NCBI GenBank assembly: GCA_002211745.1
Contig: CP022114.1
Span: 2,884,645-2,948,644 of the forward strand
DNA length: 64,000 bases
Source: Kluyvera genomosp. 3
GTDB lineage: Bacteria > Pseudomonadota > Gammaproteobacteria > Enterobacterales > Enterobacteriaceae
Direction: 5' to 3'
Position 1 is the first letter of the stretch. Every line of letters starts with the position of its first letter. The position numbers were made by a program, and so were the translations under genes. Positions 10,933 through 21,904 of the stretch are shown here, one piece after another. The notes beneath the pieces were generated by a model. It searched no databases and was not told the origin of the DNA. It saw nothing but the letters and a program-made list of their open reading frames with translations.

Positions 10933-11864
10933 TACCTATGACGTGACGTCAAGATGGGAGATAATTCCCCCAGGCATTCAGATTCCGCCTCCCCTAAACA
11001 CTGTCGCATGCAGTCAATGAATATCTCCATCGCGGGACTCAGGGTTCTGTCGGCGTGATAGGCGCAAAGTGCCGTTATCGTCATCGGCATTGCGGAAAAA
11101 GGAAGCGTTATCAATTCACCGGATTCCAGTTCCCGCAATACGCTGAAAAGTGGCAGAAATGAGATGCCCAGATTGCTGGCCACGCAGCGTTTAATGCTCT
11201 CAATACTCCACAGCTCAATCGTGTTGTCTAACGTAATCTTTCTTTCGCGGAGCGTCGATTCGAAGAGTTGCCTGAAAACGCACTGCGGTTCATTGATAAT
11301 GAAGCTGAGCGGAATATGCTGATTCTTTCTCGTGAAATCAACGCCCTGCAGCTCTGGGGATGCCACCAGTACCAATTCCTGTTGGCCAAAATATTCCTTG
11401 TGCAACGCCTCATCATGACCCACGCGGTAAAAGACGCCCAGATCCGTATTATCGTTGAGCAGCGCGTCCCGAATGGCATAACAGTTTACCGACTGAAGAG
11501 AAAGACGCACTTTTGGCGCTTTAATCCTCAGCAGTTTCAGAACCTCAGGCATTTTGTAGGCGAGTAAGGTTTCCCCAACCATCACCCGAAGGTCTCCGGC
11601 GATCTCTTCCTCGCGATCGGCGATCTGCCGAATCCCCTCCAGCACACGCGTCAGTTCTCTTACCTTCGGCAGCAGTAATTTCCCCGCAGGCGTGAGAACC
11701 ATTCGACGCCCCACTTTCTCAAATACCGAATATGACAGTTCCTGTTCCAACTGTTGGATCTGAAAAGTGACGGTAGATTGCGTGCAGCAGAGCTTGCGCG
11801 CGGCCTGAGCAAACGACCCTTCTTCAACAACCGTTTTAAAGGTGATGAAACGACGCAAATCCAT
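10932..11864 (-). CDS. LysR-family transcriptional regulator
   Basis: 310 aa. The N-terminal winged helix-turn-helix has the LysR pattern (FVxxGSFAQAARKLCCTQSTVTFQI) and the effector domain begins with DLRVMVGETLLAYKMPEVL. The C-terminal tail is extended. It is divergent from the EamB-like exporter gene, with a 111-bp intergenic region; this is the usual LysR arrangement and predicts control of that exporter. The pair occupies the position of yeaI in E. coli. Confidence 0.88.
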   Translation of the reverse strand: MDLRRFITFKTVVEEGSFAQAARKLCCTQSTVTFQIQQLEQELSYSVFEKVGRRMVLTPAGKLLLPKVRELTRVLEGIRQIADREEEIAGDLRVMVGETLLAYKMPEVLKLLRIKAPKVRLSLQSVNCYAIRDALLNDNTDLGVFYRVGHDEALHKEYFGQQELVLVASPELQGVDFTRKNQHIPLSFIINEPQCVFRQLFESTLRERKITLDNTIELWSIESIKRCVASNLGISFLPLFSVLRELESGELITLPFSAMPMTITALCAYHADRTLSPAMEIFIDCMRQCLGEAESECLGELSPILTSRHR

Positions 11865-11975
11865 AGATTCCTCTCACGCAAAAACATCGAAATATTGAAA
11901 GTCTGGAATTTAAAACATTCGCTTTTTTGAATGTTTTTACGCGGCTAATATGCAGCAGAAACAAGGAGAATACAA

Positions 11976-12560
11976 TTGACCACTCTCATCATCAGCAGCT
12001 TTTTAACCTATACCCTCATTACCGCCCTGACGCCCGGGCCTAACAATATCCTCGCGTTAAGTTCGGTCAATCAGCATGGTTTACGCCGTAGTGTTCGCGT
12101 CCTCGCCGGCATGAGCGCTGGCTTTCTGGTGCTGATGCTCCTTTGCGGTCTGTTTACCTATGCGCTGATCAGCGTGATGCCATCCGTCACCCGATGGCTG
12201 GTGTGGATAGGTGCCGCGTATATACTCTGGCTGGCATGGAAAATAGCGACCAGCTCGTCAGCAGCAGAAGCCAATACGCAGCCTTTGGGCTTTTGGCTCA
12301 GTTTTGGCCTGCAGTTTGCCAACGTGAAGATTATTCTATATGGCATTACGGCGCTGTCTGCGTTCGTATTACCCTACACGCAGGATATGTTCTGGGTCAT
12401 CGCTGTCAGCGTGCTGCTGGCAGTGATTGGCAGTCTGGGGAATCTGATCTGGGCGCTGGCTGGTCATCTATTCCAGTCATTGTTTCGCCGGCATGGTCGG
12501 AGTGTGAATATCATCCTGGCGCTGCTGCTGGTGTATTGTGCCATCAGGATGTTTTTCTGA
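11976..12560 (+). CDS. LysE/RhtB-family exporter, EamB-like
   Basis: 194-aa inner-membrane exporter with about six hydrophobic segments. The family signature ITALTPGPNNILALSS is near the N-terminus, and WLAWKIATS, NVKIILYGITALS and LNIVLALLLVYC-like ends closely follow E. coli EamB (YfiK), which exports cysteine and O-acetylserine. The start is TTG at 11976, six bases after AAGGAGA; no better start exists. The substrate is inferred from family only. Confidence 0.85.
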   Translation: MTTLIISSFLTYTLITALTPGPNNILALSSVNQHGLRRSVRVLAGMSAGFLVLMLLCGLFTYALISVMPSVTRWLVWIGAAYILWLAWKIATSSSAAEANTQPLGFWLSFGLQFANVKIILYGITALSAFVLPYTQDMFWVIAVSVLLAVIGSLGNLIWALAGHLFQSLFRRHGRSVNIILALLLVYCAIRMFF

Positions 12561-12736
12561 CCTCTCGTGCAAAACGTGACGAGGAATGGGGAATAAAAGG
12601 AGATAAATCAGCAGCCTCGTCACAGGTCGTCCTCATCCAATATTTGTAATACATTCTCATAGCTAATGCTTCACTAGTGATAGCGCCCCGCACATGGTAA
12701 AATTTCCCATTACACGGAAGAACATATAATTTCGCC

Positions 12737-14217
12737 ATGAAACTGCAAAACAAAATACTCCGCTTCGTGATTTCATCCGGCGTGGTAATACTGACATCCT
12801 CATTTCTGATCTATGAGTTGATCTCAAGTCATCGGGATATGACGGATTATATGCGATATATCATAGACAAAGGAGAATCGGCCTTTCTCTATGATAAATA
12901 TCAGAACCAGCTGATTATATCGCAACTCTCGCGAAAGATGGATGAAGCCCCTACCGTTGATGCGGCCACGAGAGCTTGTGACAGCGTGCAGCGCCTGGGC
13001 GATGTTGTCGGTCTGAACATTGACGGCCACAGCTACTCACCGCTCAAAGGTTCATTAACTGCGGGCAAAACACCCTGCTCGCAGTGGGTCCAGGACCTCC
13101 CCATGCTTGAGGCGTTTGATAGCGCAATTACCAACGATATTGTCTGGAATCCCTACTGCCTGACGATCTCAGACCGGAAAAGCGTTTTCGCTATTATATT
13201 GATTTGGTGAATCAATATATTTATTTTAATTCACCAGTCGTAATTAAAGACCCAACTTTAACCAGCTGGAATTTTCTTTATGGCGCACGTCTGGGAATTT
13301 CATCGGCCAGTCTGGAGAATTTATTTCTTGGCCGTACGGTGGTCTCCAGTATTTATGTCGACACCTTCACTCGTAAGAATATCTTAACTTTTCTGACGCC
13401 GGTTTATCGCCAGGAGCAGTTGAAAGGTATTGTCATGGTCGACCTGTCGCATCAGGATATGCGAGAAATTTTCTACACCCGCGATCGCCCGCTGGTCTGG
13501 CGTTACCTCGATATTTCGTTTACCGATTCCGACAACAACGCCAACATCGAGGTTCATCGCAGCGCGGCGCATTTGCTGAGCTACGTCAACTACTCGCGCC
13601 CGCTGGCGGAAAACATGCACGTGGTGCTGTCGCTGGACGTGATGTATTTCCTGCTCAGCTCCTGGAAGCTGTTCCTCTTCTACCTGCTAACGACAGCAGT
13701 ACTGCTGCACCTGGTACGCACCCATTTCCGCCTTTATCGGATGGTCAGCAAAGAGAACATCAGCGATTCGCTCACCGGGTTGTATAACCGTAAAATCCTC
13801 TCACCGGTGCAAAGCATGCGCCTTCAGCGGCTGACCGAACAGGGCGCGAGCATCGTGATCATCGCGCTGGATCTCGACAAACTGAAGCATATTAATGACA
13901 CCTGGGGACACAACGAAGGCGACCGGGCGATTATCATGCTGGCGCAGGCCATCTCCGCGACGGTACGCAAAAGCGACTATGCCGTGCGTCTTGGCGGCGA
14001 CGAGTTTTGCATTATTCTGGTGGACTACGACGAGAAGGACGCGCAGTTAATTCCACAGCGAATCAAGGAACAACTGGCGCTTATCGACGACGATAATCGC
14101 GTCAGCTTCTCGTGGGGCGCCTATAAAATGTGCGTCGGGGACAATCTCGACGGCGCGATGGAAATTGCCGACCAACGTCTGTACCAGCAAAAGAAGCAGC
14201 GCCATCACGACACCTGA
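12737..14217 (+). CDS. dgcJ: Membrane diguanylate cyclase DgcJ (YeaJ), one frameshift
   Basis: Makes cyclic-di-GMP from GTP. Corrected length is 493 aa. A TM segment at about 10-28 precedes a large periplasmic sensor region, a second TM at about 305-325 and a C-terminal GGDEF domain. The active site is RLGGDEF with an RKSD inhibitory site five residues before it, so product inhibition is expected. DSLTGLYNR marks the domain start. An A run one base short near 13180 breaks the frame in the periplasmic part; the reading continues as RYYIDLVNQYIYF. E. coli has dgcJ in the same place before yeaK. Confidence 0.92.
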
Positions 14218-14237
14218 CAGCATTAGGGGAGAAAAAC

Positions 14238-14738
14238 ATGATTGAGCCAGTATCACCCAATATACACCAGCGGTTGTTGGCCCTGCTTGATGAGCAGCAG
14301 GCGCGTTATCGGGTCATGGAGCATGAAGCGGTAGGAAAATGTGAAGCCGTGTCAGAAATACGCGGCACCGCGTTGGGTCAGGGGGCCAAAGCGCTGGTGT
14401 GCAAGGTGAAGGGCAACGGCGTGAACCAGCACATACTGGCGATCCTCGCCGCGGACCAGCAGGCCGATCTTTCGCGCCTCGCGCAGTATGTCGGCGGCCT
14501 GAAGGCCTCGCTGGCAAGCCCCGCCGAAGTGGACGCGCTGACCGCCTGCGTTTTTGGCGCTATCCCACCCTTTAGCTTTCATCGCGCGCTGCGACTCATT
14601 GCCGACCCGCTGCTGTTTGAGCGCTTTAACGAGATAGCCTTTAACGCCGGTAGCCTGGAAAAATCGGTCATTCTCAACACCGCCGACTACCTGCGTATTG
14701 CCCAGCCGGAGCTGGTTGCCTTCCGCCGTCAGTCCTGA
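14238..14738 (+). CDS. yeaK: YeaK, YbaK/aminoacyl-tRNA deacylase family protein
   Basis: 166 aa. The YbaK/ProRS-associated fold, which removes mischarged amino acids from tRNA, is shown by HEAVGKCEAVSEIRGTALGQGAKALVCKV (first 20 residues shared with E. coli YeaK) and GAIPPFSFH. The ATG at 14238 has GGGGAG upstream, 20 bases after dgcJ. Intact. Confidence 0.92.
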   Translation: MIEPVSPNIHQRLLALLDEQQARYRVMEHEAVGKCEAVSEIRGTALGQGAKALVCKVKGNGVNQHILAILAADQQADLSRLAQYVGGLKASLASPAEVDALTACVFGAIPPFSFHRALRLIADPLLFERFNEIAFNAGSLEKSVILNTADYLRIAQPELVAFRRQS

Positions 14739-14846
14739 CGCCCTCTCTTCAATCTGACTTAACCCTTCATTTGCCGGATATTAATCCGGTGAATGAATCG
14801 TTGCGTTCGTGTTACGCACTTTTTGTTACCGGTATCACGTAAAGCA

Positions 14847-14858
14847 GTTTACGTAAAC
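14847..14858. promoter_or_regulatory. 12-bp palindrome upstream of the sugar transporter gene, candidate operator
   Basis: GTTTACGTAAAC is a perfect palindrome, with partial copies (CACGTAAAG and AAACGTAAT) flanking it, about 95 bp before the transporter start. Possible repressor site for the transporter/GH31 pair; no regulator gene is adjacent. Confidence 0.35.
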
Positions 14859-14951
14859 GTAATACGGAATATCGCAATTGTTAACTCCCCGCTCCCATCC
14901 ACACTATATGGCGTCTTTCCCCACAATCGTACTTTAACGACACCAGGTGAC

Positions 14952-16297
14952 ATGATGAATACAAAAGTTACCCGTAAAGAAAAGATCAGCTATGGATTGG
15001 GCGACATGGCCAGTCACATCGGGCTGGATAACGTCATTATCTTCTTAACCTTCTACTATACCGACGTGGTGGGCCTACCGGCCGCCTTTGTCGGCACCAT
15101 GTTCTTACTGGCCCGCACCGCCGACGCCATCATCGACCCGGCAATGGGCTACATGGCCGACCGCACGCGTTCCCGCTGGGGTAAATTTCGCCCGTGGATG
15201 CTGTGGCTGGCCCTGCCGTTTGGTGTTAGCTGCCTGCTGACTTACGCCGTACCGCAGTCGCTGGATATGTCCGGCAAAATGATTTTTGCCAGCGTCAGCT
15301 ACACCTTTATGATGCTGATGTATACCGCCATCAACATTCCCTACTGTTCGATGGGCGCGGTGATCACCCCGGATAACGACGAACGTATCTCGCTGCAGTC
15401 CTGGCGCTTTTTCCTGGCGACCCTCGGCGGCGCGATGTCGACGTTCTTTATGATGCCGCTGGCCGAATATCTCGGTGGCGCGGATAAACTGGCTGGCTAT
15501 CGCTGGGCAATGGCGATTATGGCCAGCGCCGCGGTCATCATGTTCTGGTTCTGCTTTGCCAACACCCGCGAGCGCATTAAAGCCCCGCCACCCACAATAA
15601 CTACCTCGCGGAACTGCGCGATTTGCTGCGCAATGACCAGTGGCGCGTTGTCGCCGTGCTGGTGATGACCAACATTGGCTTCGGCGTTATCCGCCTGGGC
15701 GCGATGATGTATTTCGTCACCTACTACCTCGGTAACGCCGCCTACTTTATGTGGATGCTGGCCGCGCATATCATCGGCAAGGCCGCCGGCAGCCTGCTGG
15801 CGAAACGATTGACCCGCAACGCCAATAAGGTACAGATGTTTGGCTACTGTTCCGTACTGGCAGGGCTGTTGAGCATCGGTCTGTTCTTCGCGCCGAAAGC
15901 GGTCCTGGTGCTGGTTCCGCTCACCTTTATCGTCTCCACCCTTTATCAGTCTACGACTACCCTGATGTGGGTCATGATGGCTGACGTCGCCGACTACGGC
16001 GAATGGCGTCAGGGCAAGCGCATGGACGGCATTATTTTCTCGACCTTCCTGGCCGTACTTAAGCTGGGTATGGCGCTGAGCGGGGCCATCGTCGGCTGGA
16101 CGCTCGGCTTCAGCGGCTACGTCGCCAACGCGGCGGAGCAAACGCCGCTGGCGATGCACTGCATCGTCGCGCTCTTTACCGTGGTGCCGGGGCTGCTGTC
16201 GCTCGGCGCATTCATCACCCTGCGCTGGTACAAGCTCGACGACCACACCATGCAGGAAATCAATCTCGCGAAAACCCAATCTCTCGTTAAAGGATGA
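14952..16297 (+). CDS. GPH-family sugar transporter, YicJ-like (one frameshift)
   Basis: Glycoside-pentoside-hexuronide:cation symporter of the inner membrane, corrected length about 448 aa, with some twelve hydrophobic segments. Signature sequences are GLGDMASHI, FYTDVVGLPA, DPAMGYMADRTRSRWGKFRP and NIPYCSMG, and later DVADYGEW. A C run short by one base near 15590 splits the frame in the central loop. The gene lies seven bases before the GH31 gene, so the two form an operon likely importing and hydrolysing an alpha-glycoside. Similarity to E. coli YicJ is moderate, so I do not give that symbol. Confidence 0.85.
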
Positions 16298-16304
16298 GCC
16301 AACC

Positions 16305-18334
16305 ATGAGCGAATTAATCCAGCACGCTAACGCTATTGAATGGCGTTTTGAACGACAGATCCTGCGCATTGAGCCGTGGGGAGAAAACAGCCTGCGCGTA
16401 CGTGCCACCTGTGCTCCGTCGTTCAATGACGAACTGCACGCGCTGTTACCACAGGCCAGTGGACAGGCCTTCATTGCGCAGGATGCGGAAACGCTGACCT
16501 TAACTCACGGCAACATTCGCGCGGTGTTGAACCTCAAAGGACAACTGGCGTTTTATAACCAGCGCGGCGAGCTGCTGCTGGAAGAGATGTGGCGTCAGCG
16601 TTCAACCGTTGGGATTGGCGCCAGTGAGAAGAGCCAGGACAAATACGTCAGCGCCCTGAAGCTGGACGGCCGCGAATTTAAACCGCTGCCCGGCGGCAAA
16701 TACCAACTCACGGTACGCTTTGAATCCCGCGACGGTGAGCGGCTGTACGGTATGGGCCAGTACCAGCAGCCGTGGCTGGATCTCAAAGGCTGCTCGCTGG
16801 AGCTTGCCCAGCGCAACTCTCAGGCCAGCGTGCCTTTTTACAGTCCAGCTTCGGCTATGGCCTGCTGTGGAACAACCCGGCCATCGGGAAGTGCGGCTTG
16901 CAAAAAACCACACCGAGTGGACGGCGCGCGTCACCGAAGAGATGGACTACTGGATCACCGCGGGCGATAGCGTCGCTCAGGTTACTCGCCAGTACGCACG
17001 CGCAACCGGCACGCCGCCGCCTGCCCGGCATTTATCAGCGGGCTGTGGCAGTGCAAGCTGCGCTACCGCAATCAGCAAGAAGTGCTGGAGGTTGCCCGTG
17101 AATATCGTCGACGCAACCTGCCGCTGTCGGTCATGGTTATTGACTTTTTCCACTGGCCGAACCAGGGAACCTGGTGTTTTGAGCCGGTTGACTGGCCGGA
17201 CCCGCAGGCGATGGTCGACGAACTGGAATCGCTGGGCATCAAGCTGATGGTCTCAGTCTGGCCGACGGTTGAAGCGCGCAGTCCGCTGTTCCCACAGATG
17301 AAGGCCAAAGGCTGGCTGGTCACCAGTGACCGGGGCGTACAGGTCAATCTCGACTTTATGGGCAATACCACCTTCTTCGATGCTACCCACCGCAGGCGCG
17401 CCAGTTTGTCTGGGAGACAGTGAAGAAAAACTACTACGATCTCGGCATTAAGCTGTTCTGGCTGGACGAAGCAGAGCCGGAATACCGCGCTTATGATTTT
17501 GACAACTACCGCTATCACGCGGGCCCGGTGCTCGAGGTTGGCAACCGTTATCCCGCGATTTTGCCCAAGGTTTCTATGATGGCCTGCGCGAGGCGGGCGA
17601 GCGCGATATCGTCAACCTGGTGCGCTGTAGCTGGGCGGGCAGTCAACGCTACGGCGTGCTGGCGTGGTCAGGCGATGTGCACTCTTCATTCCACGCCTTC
17701 CGCAATCAGCTGGCGGCAGGGCTGAATATGGGGCTGGCGGGCATCCCCTGGTGGACTACCGATATCGGCGGTTTCCAGGGCGGCAATATTCACGATCCGG
17801 CGTTCCACGAACTGCTGATTCGCTGGTTCCAGTGGGCCGTATTTTGCCCGGTGCTGCGTATGCATGGCTATCGTGAACCGCGCGTGCAGCCGCCGGAAAG
17901 CTACCGTAACGGCATTCCGCAGTGCGACAGCGGCTCGCCAAACGAGCTGTGGAGCTACGGCGAGGAAAACTACGCCATCATGCAACGCTGGCTTGAAGTG
18001 CGGGAAAGCCTGCGTCCATACATTGATGCGCTATATGACAATGCGTACCGCCACGGCGACCCCTGATGCGTCCGCTGTTCTGGCACTACCCGGACGAGCC
18101 GCAGAGCTGGCAGACGGAGGATCAGTATCTGTTCGGCGAAGACCTGCTGGTCGCGCCGGTGATGCACGCAGGACAGCGTCAGCGCGACGTCTGGTTACCG
18201 AGCGGCAACGCCTGGGTTGGCCTTGATGGCGAGCGCTATCAGGGGGGCAGCGGATCGCCGTCGCGGCTGGGCTGGAGACGATTCCTCTGTTTATTCGCGA
18301 AGGCAGCCCGTTAATCACGGTATTGGTCAAATAA
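16305..18334 (+). CDS. Glycoside hydrolase family 31 alpha-glycosidase (about ten frameshifts)
   Basis: Corrected length is about 680 aa, shorter than E. coli YicI (772 aa). The N-terminal galactose-mutarotase-like domain is followed by a TIM barrel: YGMGQYQQPW, WQCKLRYRNQ, VMVIDFFHWPNQGTW and the nucleophile region LFWLDEAEPEY; LAWSGDV carries the probable acid/base Asp, and WWTTDIGGF and MRPLFWHYP follow. The frame slips about every 200 bases, always at a shortened run of G, C or T; each piece reads in register once restored. The substrate could be an alpha-xyloside or a related glycoside. Cotranscribed with the upstream GPH transporter. Confidence 0.85.
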
Positions 18335-18497
18335 TCAGGCAAATGCCTGAAATCCATTACTAAGATTGAAAAAGACCTGTTTACGCGCTGCTTCTTGCGT
18401 AAAGTAGATGAACGAAAATACGTAGCCCGGTTAAGCGTCGCAACGCCGTGGCTACGAAATGCTGTCTTTTTCTCTTTTTGGCAAGGATTACCGCTCT

Positions 18498-18944
18498 ATG
18501 CTCGATACCACCCTGCTGATCCTCCTGGGTCTGGCTGCGCTCGGCTTCGTCAGCCATAACACCACCGTCGCTGTCTCTATTCTGGTTCTGATCATTATCC
18601 GCGTTACGCCACTCAGTGCCTTTTTCCCATGGGTGGAAAAACAGGGGCTGAGTATCGGTATTATCATTCTCACCATTAGCGTCATGGCGCCGATCGCCAG
18701 CGGCGCTCTGCCCGCCAGCACGCTAATCCATTCATTCGGCAACTGGAAATCATTGGTCGCTATCGCCGTCGGTATATTTGTCTCCTGGCTTGGCGGGCGC
18801 GGCGTGACGCTGATGGGCAGTCAACCCCATCTGGTGGCGGGTTTGCTGATCGGCACCGTACTTGGCGTGGCGCTGTTTCGCGGCGTGCCGGTGGGGCCGC
18901 TGATTGCCGCCGGGCTGGTGTCGCTACTTATTGGGAAGTCGTAG
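18498..18944 (+). CDS. yeaL: YeaL, UPF0756 inner-membrane protein
   Basis: 148 aa, four to five hydrophobic helices, function unknown. [28 protein letters not shown] and [12 protein letters not shown] match E. coli YeaL. The ATG at 18498 follows AAGGAT. The 163 bases before it contain no gene, only a short GC-rich inverted repeat near 18421-18455. Its end overlaps nimR by 17 bases, tail to tail. Confidence 0.93.
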   Translation: MLDTTLLILLGLAALGFVSHNTTVAVSILVLIIIRVTPLSAFFPWVEKQGLSIGIIILTISVMAPIASGALPASTLIHSFGNWKSLVAIAVGIFVSWLGGRGVTLMGSQPHLVAGLLIGTVLGVALFRGVPVGPLIAAGLVSLLIGKS

Positions 18945-19718
18945 TCAGCGCCGCCAGATAACGACCTGGCGTTTGCCCTAACCCTTTGCGGAACATGGTG
19001 ATAAACGCCGTGGTCGAATCGTAGCCAAGCGACAGCGCGACCTGCTGGACGCTAAGACCACGCACCAGCATCTGTAACGCGAGGATTAACTGCAACTGAT
19101 GCCGCCAGCGACGAAAGTTAAGCCCGGTCTCCTTTACCACCAGCCGCGCCAGGTTACGCTCGCTCATGGCAAAACGGCTGGCCCACTGCGCCAGCGTCTG
19201 CCACTGTGCCGGTTCCGCTTCCATCGTCTCGACCATCAGGCGAATTTTCGGATGCGCCGATACCGGCAGCTGTAGCTGCTGTTCCGGCTGCTGCGGCAAC
19301 TCGTCAAAAAGCACCTGTATCAGACGCTGAGTTTCCGGCGTCTGACGTACGACTTCATTGCGCTCGGCCAGTGTCAGAATCAGCTCACGCACCAATGGCG
19401 AAATTTTCAACGTACAGCTGTGGGCCGGCATCCGCGCGGCTCCAGGCTCGATAAACAAAAAGCACAGCTCCGCCTGCGGTGTGGCGCGGTTGCTGTGCGG
19501 TACTTCGCCTGGGATCCACACCGCAAACTGCGGCGGTACCATCCACATAGCGTTCTCCACTTCGCAGGTAATCGCTCCGCGCAGCGCCAGAATCAACTGC
19601 CCCTTACGGTGCTGATGAACGGGGATGTACTGCTCCCCTCAACAACCTGTATGCCAAACGCCACCGCCGCGTCATCGTGACTGTCCGGGTGATAGCCACC
19701 TAAACCGAGTCCGAGCAT
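18928..19718 (-). CDS. nimR: AraC-family regulator NimR (YeaM), one frameshift
   Basis: Represses nimT in E. coli, where the pair governs 2-nitroimidazole resistance. Corrected length is 263 aa. The N-terminal cupin ([25 protein letters not shown]) is followed by two C-terminal AraC helix-turn-helix motifs ([15 protein letters not shown] and [15 protein letters not shown]). A G run one base short near 19630 interrupts the cupin; upstream the reading restores to AFGIQVVEG and an ATG at 19718. Divergent from nimT with 99 bp between. Confidence 0.9.
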
Positions 19719-19817
19719 TATTTTGTCCGAATTTAGCGATAATCTGTCATTTTAGCTTGATTTCAACGCAAGCTAAACCGGGTATCGTAGTCTCTCAATT
19801 TTCTGCTTGAGAACACT

Positions 19818-21008
19818 ATGTCTTACGCTGTTGCTTCTTCACAACGCCGCTGGCTGTTGATTGTTGGTATTTTACTGATTGCCTCAACGCTACGCGTCAC
19901 CTTCACCGGCGCGGCGCCGCTGCTCGACGCCATTCGCGCTGAATATGGCCTGACCACCGCGCAGACCGGGCTATTAACCACCCTTCCGCTGCTGGCCTTT
20001 GGCCTGGTGTCGCCGCTGGCGGCGGGGATTGCCCGCCGCTTTGGCATGGAACGCAGCCTGTTTATCGCCATGCTGTTGATATGCGCCGGGATCGTCGTGC
20101 GCTCCCTGCCCTCTATCACGCTGATGTTTATCGGTACCGCCATTATTGGCTGCGGGATTGCGCTAGGCAACGTCCTGCTGCCAGGGCTGATTAAACGGGA
20201 TTTCGCCAGTCAGGTGGCCAAAATGACCGGGGCCTATTCCGTCACCATGGGGGCCGCAGCCGCGCTGGGCTCAGCGTTGGTGGTGCCAATTGCGCTGAGC
20301 GGCTTCGGCTGGCGCGGCGCACTGTTGATGCTCATTGCCTTCCCGTTACTGGCGCTGCTGTTCTGGCTGCCACAATGGCGAGCCTCGAAAGCGACCGCAC
20401 TTTCCAGCAGCGGCGCGATGCACAACCGTGGGATCTGGCGTTCAGCATTAGCCTGGCAGGTCACTCTCTTCCTCGGGCTGAACTCGCTGGTTTACTACGT
20501 GATTATCGGCTGGCTGCCAACCATTTTAATGAGTCAGGGCTACAGCGAGGCGCAGGCCGGCTCTCTGCACGGACTGCTCCAGTTGGCAACCGCCGCGCCC
20601 GGTTTTGCTATTCCGCTGATCCTGCATCGCCTCAAGGATCAGCGAGGGATCGCCATTACCGTCGCGCTGATGTGCGCGGTGAGCGCTCTGGGTTACTGGA
20701 TATTCCCGTCGCAGGCAGCGCTGTGGACGGTGATTTTCGGTTTCGGCTCCGGTGCGACGATGATTCTGGGGCTGACCTTTATCGGGCTGCGCGCCAGCTC
20801 GGCGCACCAGGCCGCGGCGCTCTCGGGCATGGCGCAGGCCGTTGGCTATCTGCTGGCGGCTTGCGGGCCGCCGCTGATGGGGAAAATGCATGATGCTACC
20901 GGGGCATGGCACCTTTCGCTGATGGCAGTGGCAGCCATTGCGCTGGTGATGGCGGTGTTCGGCGGGCTGGCCGGACGCGATAGAGAAATTAACATCGGTA
21001 GTCGTTGA
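19818..21008 (+). CDS. nimT: MFS transporter NimT (YeaN)
   Basis: 396 aa, intact, twelve hydrophobic segments, cyanate-permease (CynX) subfamily. Starts with a basic residue pair before TM1 (SSQRRWLLIVGILLIAS) and contains TTLPLLAFGLVSPLA and RRFGMERSLF. E. coli NimT exports 2-nitroimidazole. Divergently transcribed from nimR, which supports the assignment. A REP element follows the stop. Confidence 0.92.
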   Translation: MSYAVASSQRRWLLIVGILLIASTLRVTFTGAAPLLDAIRAEYGLTTAQTGLLTTLPLLAFGLVSPLAAGIARRFGMERSLFIAMLLICAGIVVRSLPSITLMFIGTAIIGCGIALGNVLLPGLIKRDFASQVAKMTGAYSVTMGAAAALGSALVVPIALSGFGWRGALLMLIAFPLLALLFWLPQWRASKATALSSSGAMHNRGIWRSALAWQVTLFLGLNSLVYYVIIGWLPTILMSQGYSEAQAGSLHGLLQLATAAPGFAIPLILHRLKDQRGIAITVALMCAVSALGYWIFPSQAALWTVIFGFGSGATMILGLTFIGLRASSAHQAAALSGMAQAVGYLLAACGPPLMGKMHDATGAWHLSLMAVAAIALVMAVFGGLAGRDREINIGSR

Positions 21009-21011
21009 TAG

Positions 21012-21047
21012 GTAGGCCGGATAAGGCGTAGCCGCCATCCGGCCTAC
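21012..21047. repeat. REP element downstream of nimT
   Basis: GTAGGCCGGATAAGGCG, three bases, CGCCATCCGGCCTAC forms the classic REP hairpin of enterobacteria between two converging genes. Confidence 0.85.
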
Positions 21048-21058
21048 TGGAGTCTATT

Positions 21059-21766
21059 TTACTGCGCGGCGGCGTGCAGGAACGCCTGCACCAGCGGTGC
21101 CGGACGCCCCGCCAGCGCATTGCGCTCGTGCTGGAATAACGTCGCCACGAAGAACGGATGCGTCACCAGCTCCACCGCGCGAATATCACCGTTATCATCC
21201 CAGCCCGTCACTCGCAGCGGCTGTGCTTCCAGTTCGGCGGCGAAGTCGTCGGCAATCCCGTAGTTGCAGTGATACCCCTCTTCAATGCTGTCACGACCAT
21301 AGGCACGGGCAATTAACGTATTGGCGCGCAGCTCGATAGTATCGCTTTTTTCCACCAGCGAGCAGGTAAGCGGCGCAATCACCATCCGTCCTTCGCTGTC
21401 GGTTTCCGCGTGAGCCGCATCCTCCCAGCCCATCACGTTACGCGCGTATTCCAGTATGGCGTGCTGAAAACCGCCGCAGGTGCCGAGGAATGGCACGCTG
21501 TTTTCACGCGCGTAACGCACGGCGGTCAGCGCGCCTTCAGTATTCTCATAGGGGCTGGCAGGAACCAGCCAGATAGCGTCAAATTCGGCGAGATCGTCGG
21601 TACTTTTCACATCACGCGTTGCCAGCCAGCGGTATTCAACGGGCAGTTCCAGCACCGCAGCAGCGTCATCAATCGCCAGCGGAATAGCCTGATGCGCGAT
21701 AACGTCGGCGTTATAGTCGCCAACCAGTGCAATACGAAGAGTGGGAGTTACAGCAGAGTTTTCCAT
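21059..21766 (-). CDS. Class I glutamine amidotransferase-like protein (CTP synthase GATase-like)
   Basis: 235 aa. A complete class I GATase fold without a synthetase domain: IALVGDYNADVIAH at the start, the nucleophile elbow FLGTCGGFQHA with its Cys, and THPFFVATLFQHE, resembling the HPEF segment of CTP synthase, at the C-terminus, though the usual catalytic Glu is not obvious. Such stand-alone proteins are annotated as CTP-synthase-like; substrate unknown. It is an insertion relative to E. coli, between nimT and yeaO. Confidence 0.8.
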   Translation of the reverse strand: MENSAVTPTLRIALVGDYNADVIAHQAIPLAIDDAAAVLELPVEYRWLATRDVKSTDDLAEFDAIWLVPASPYENTEGALTAVRYARENSVPFLGTCGGFQHAILEYARNVMGWEDAAHAETDSEGRMVIAPLTCSLVEKSDTIELRANTLIARAYGRDSIEEGYHCNYGIADDFAAELEAQPLRVTGWDDNGDIRAVELVTHPFFVATLFQHERNALAGRPAPLVQAFLHAAAQ

Positions 21767-21904
21767 GATGGGTCCTTATGGGCAGACGTGACGTACGGCA
21801 TAAGGAGCCTCAGATTAGCGATGTCCGCGCGCAATAGCAATACCCGGCTAGCGTACCCAACCAAAGTTTGTGGTATGGTCAAAGAGGATAAAGGGAGGAA
21901 GGAT

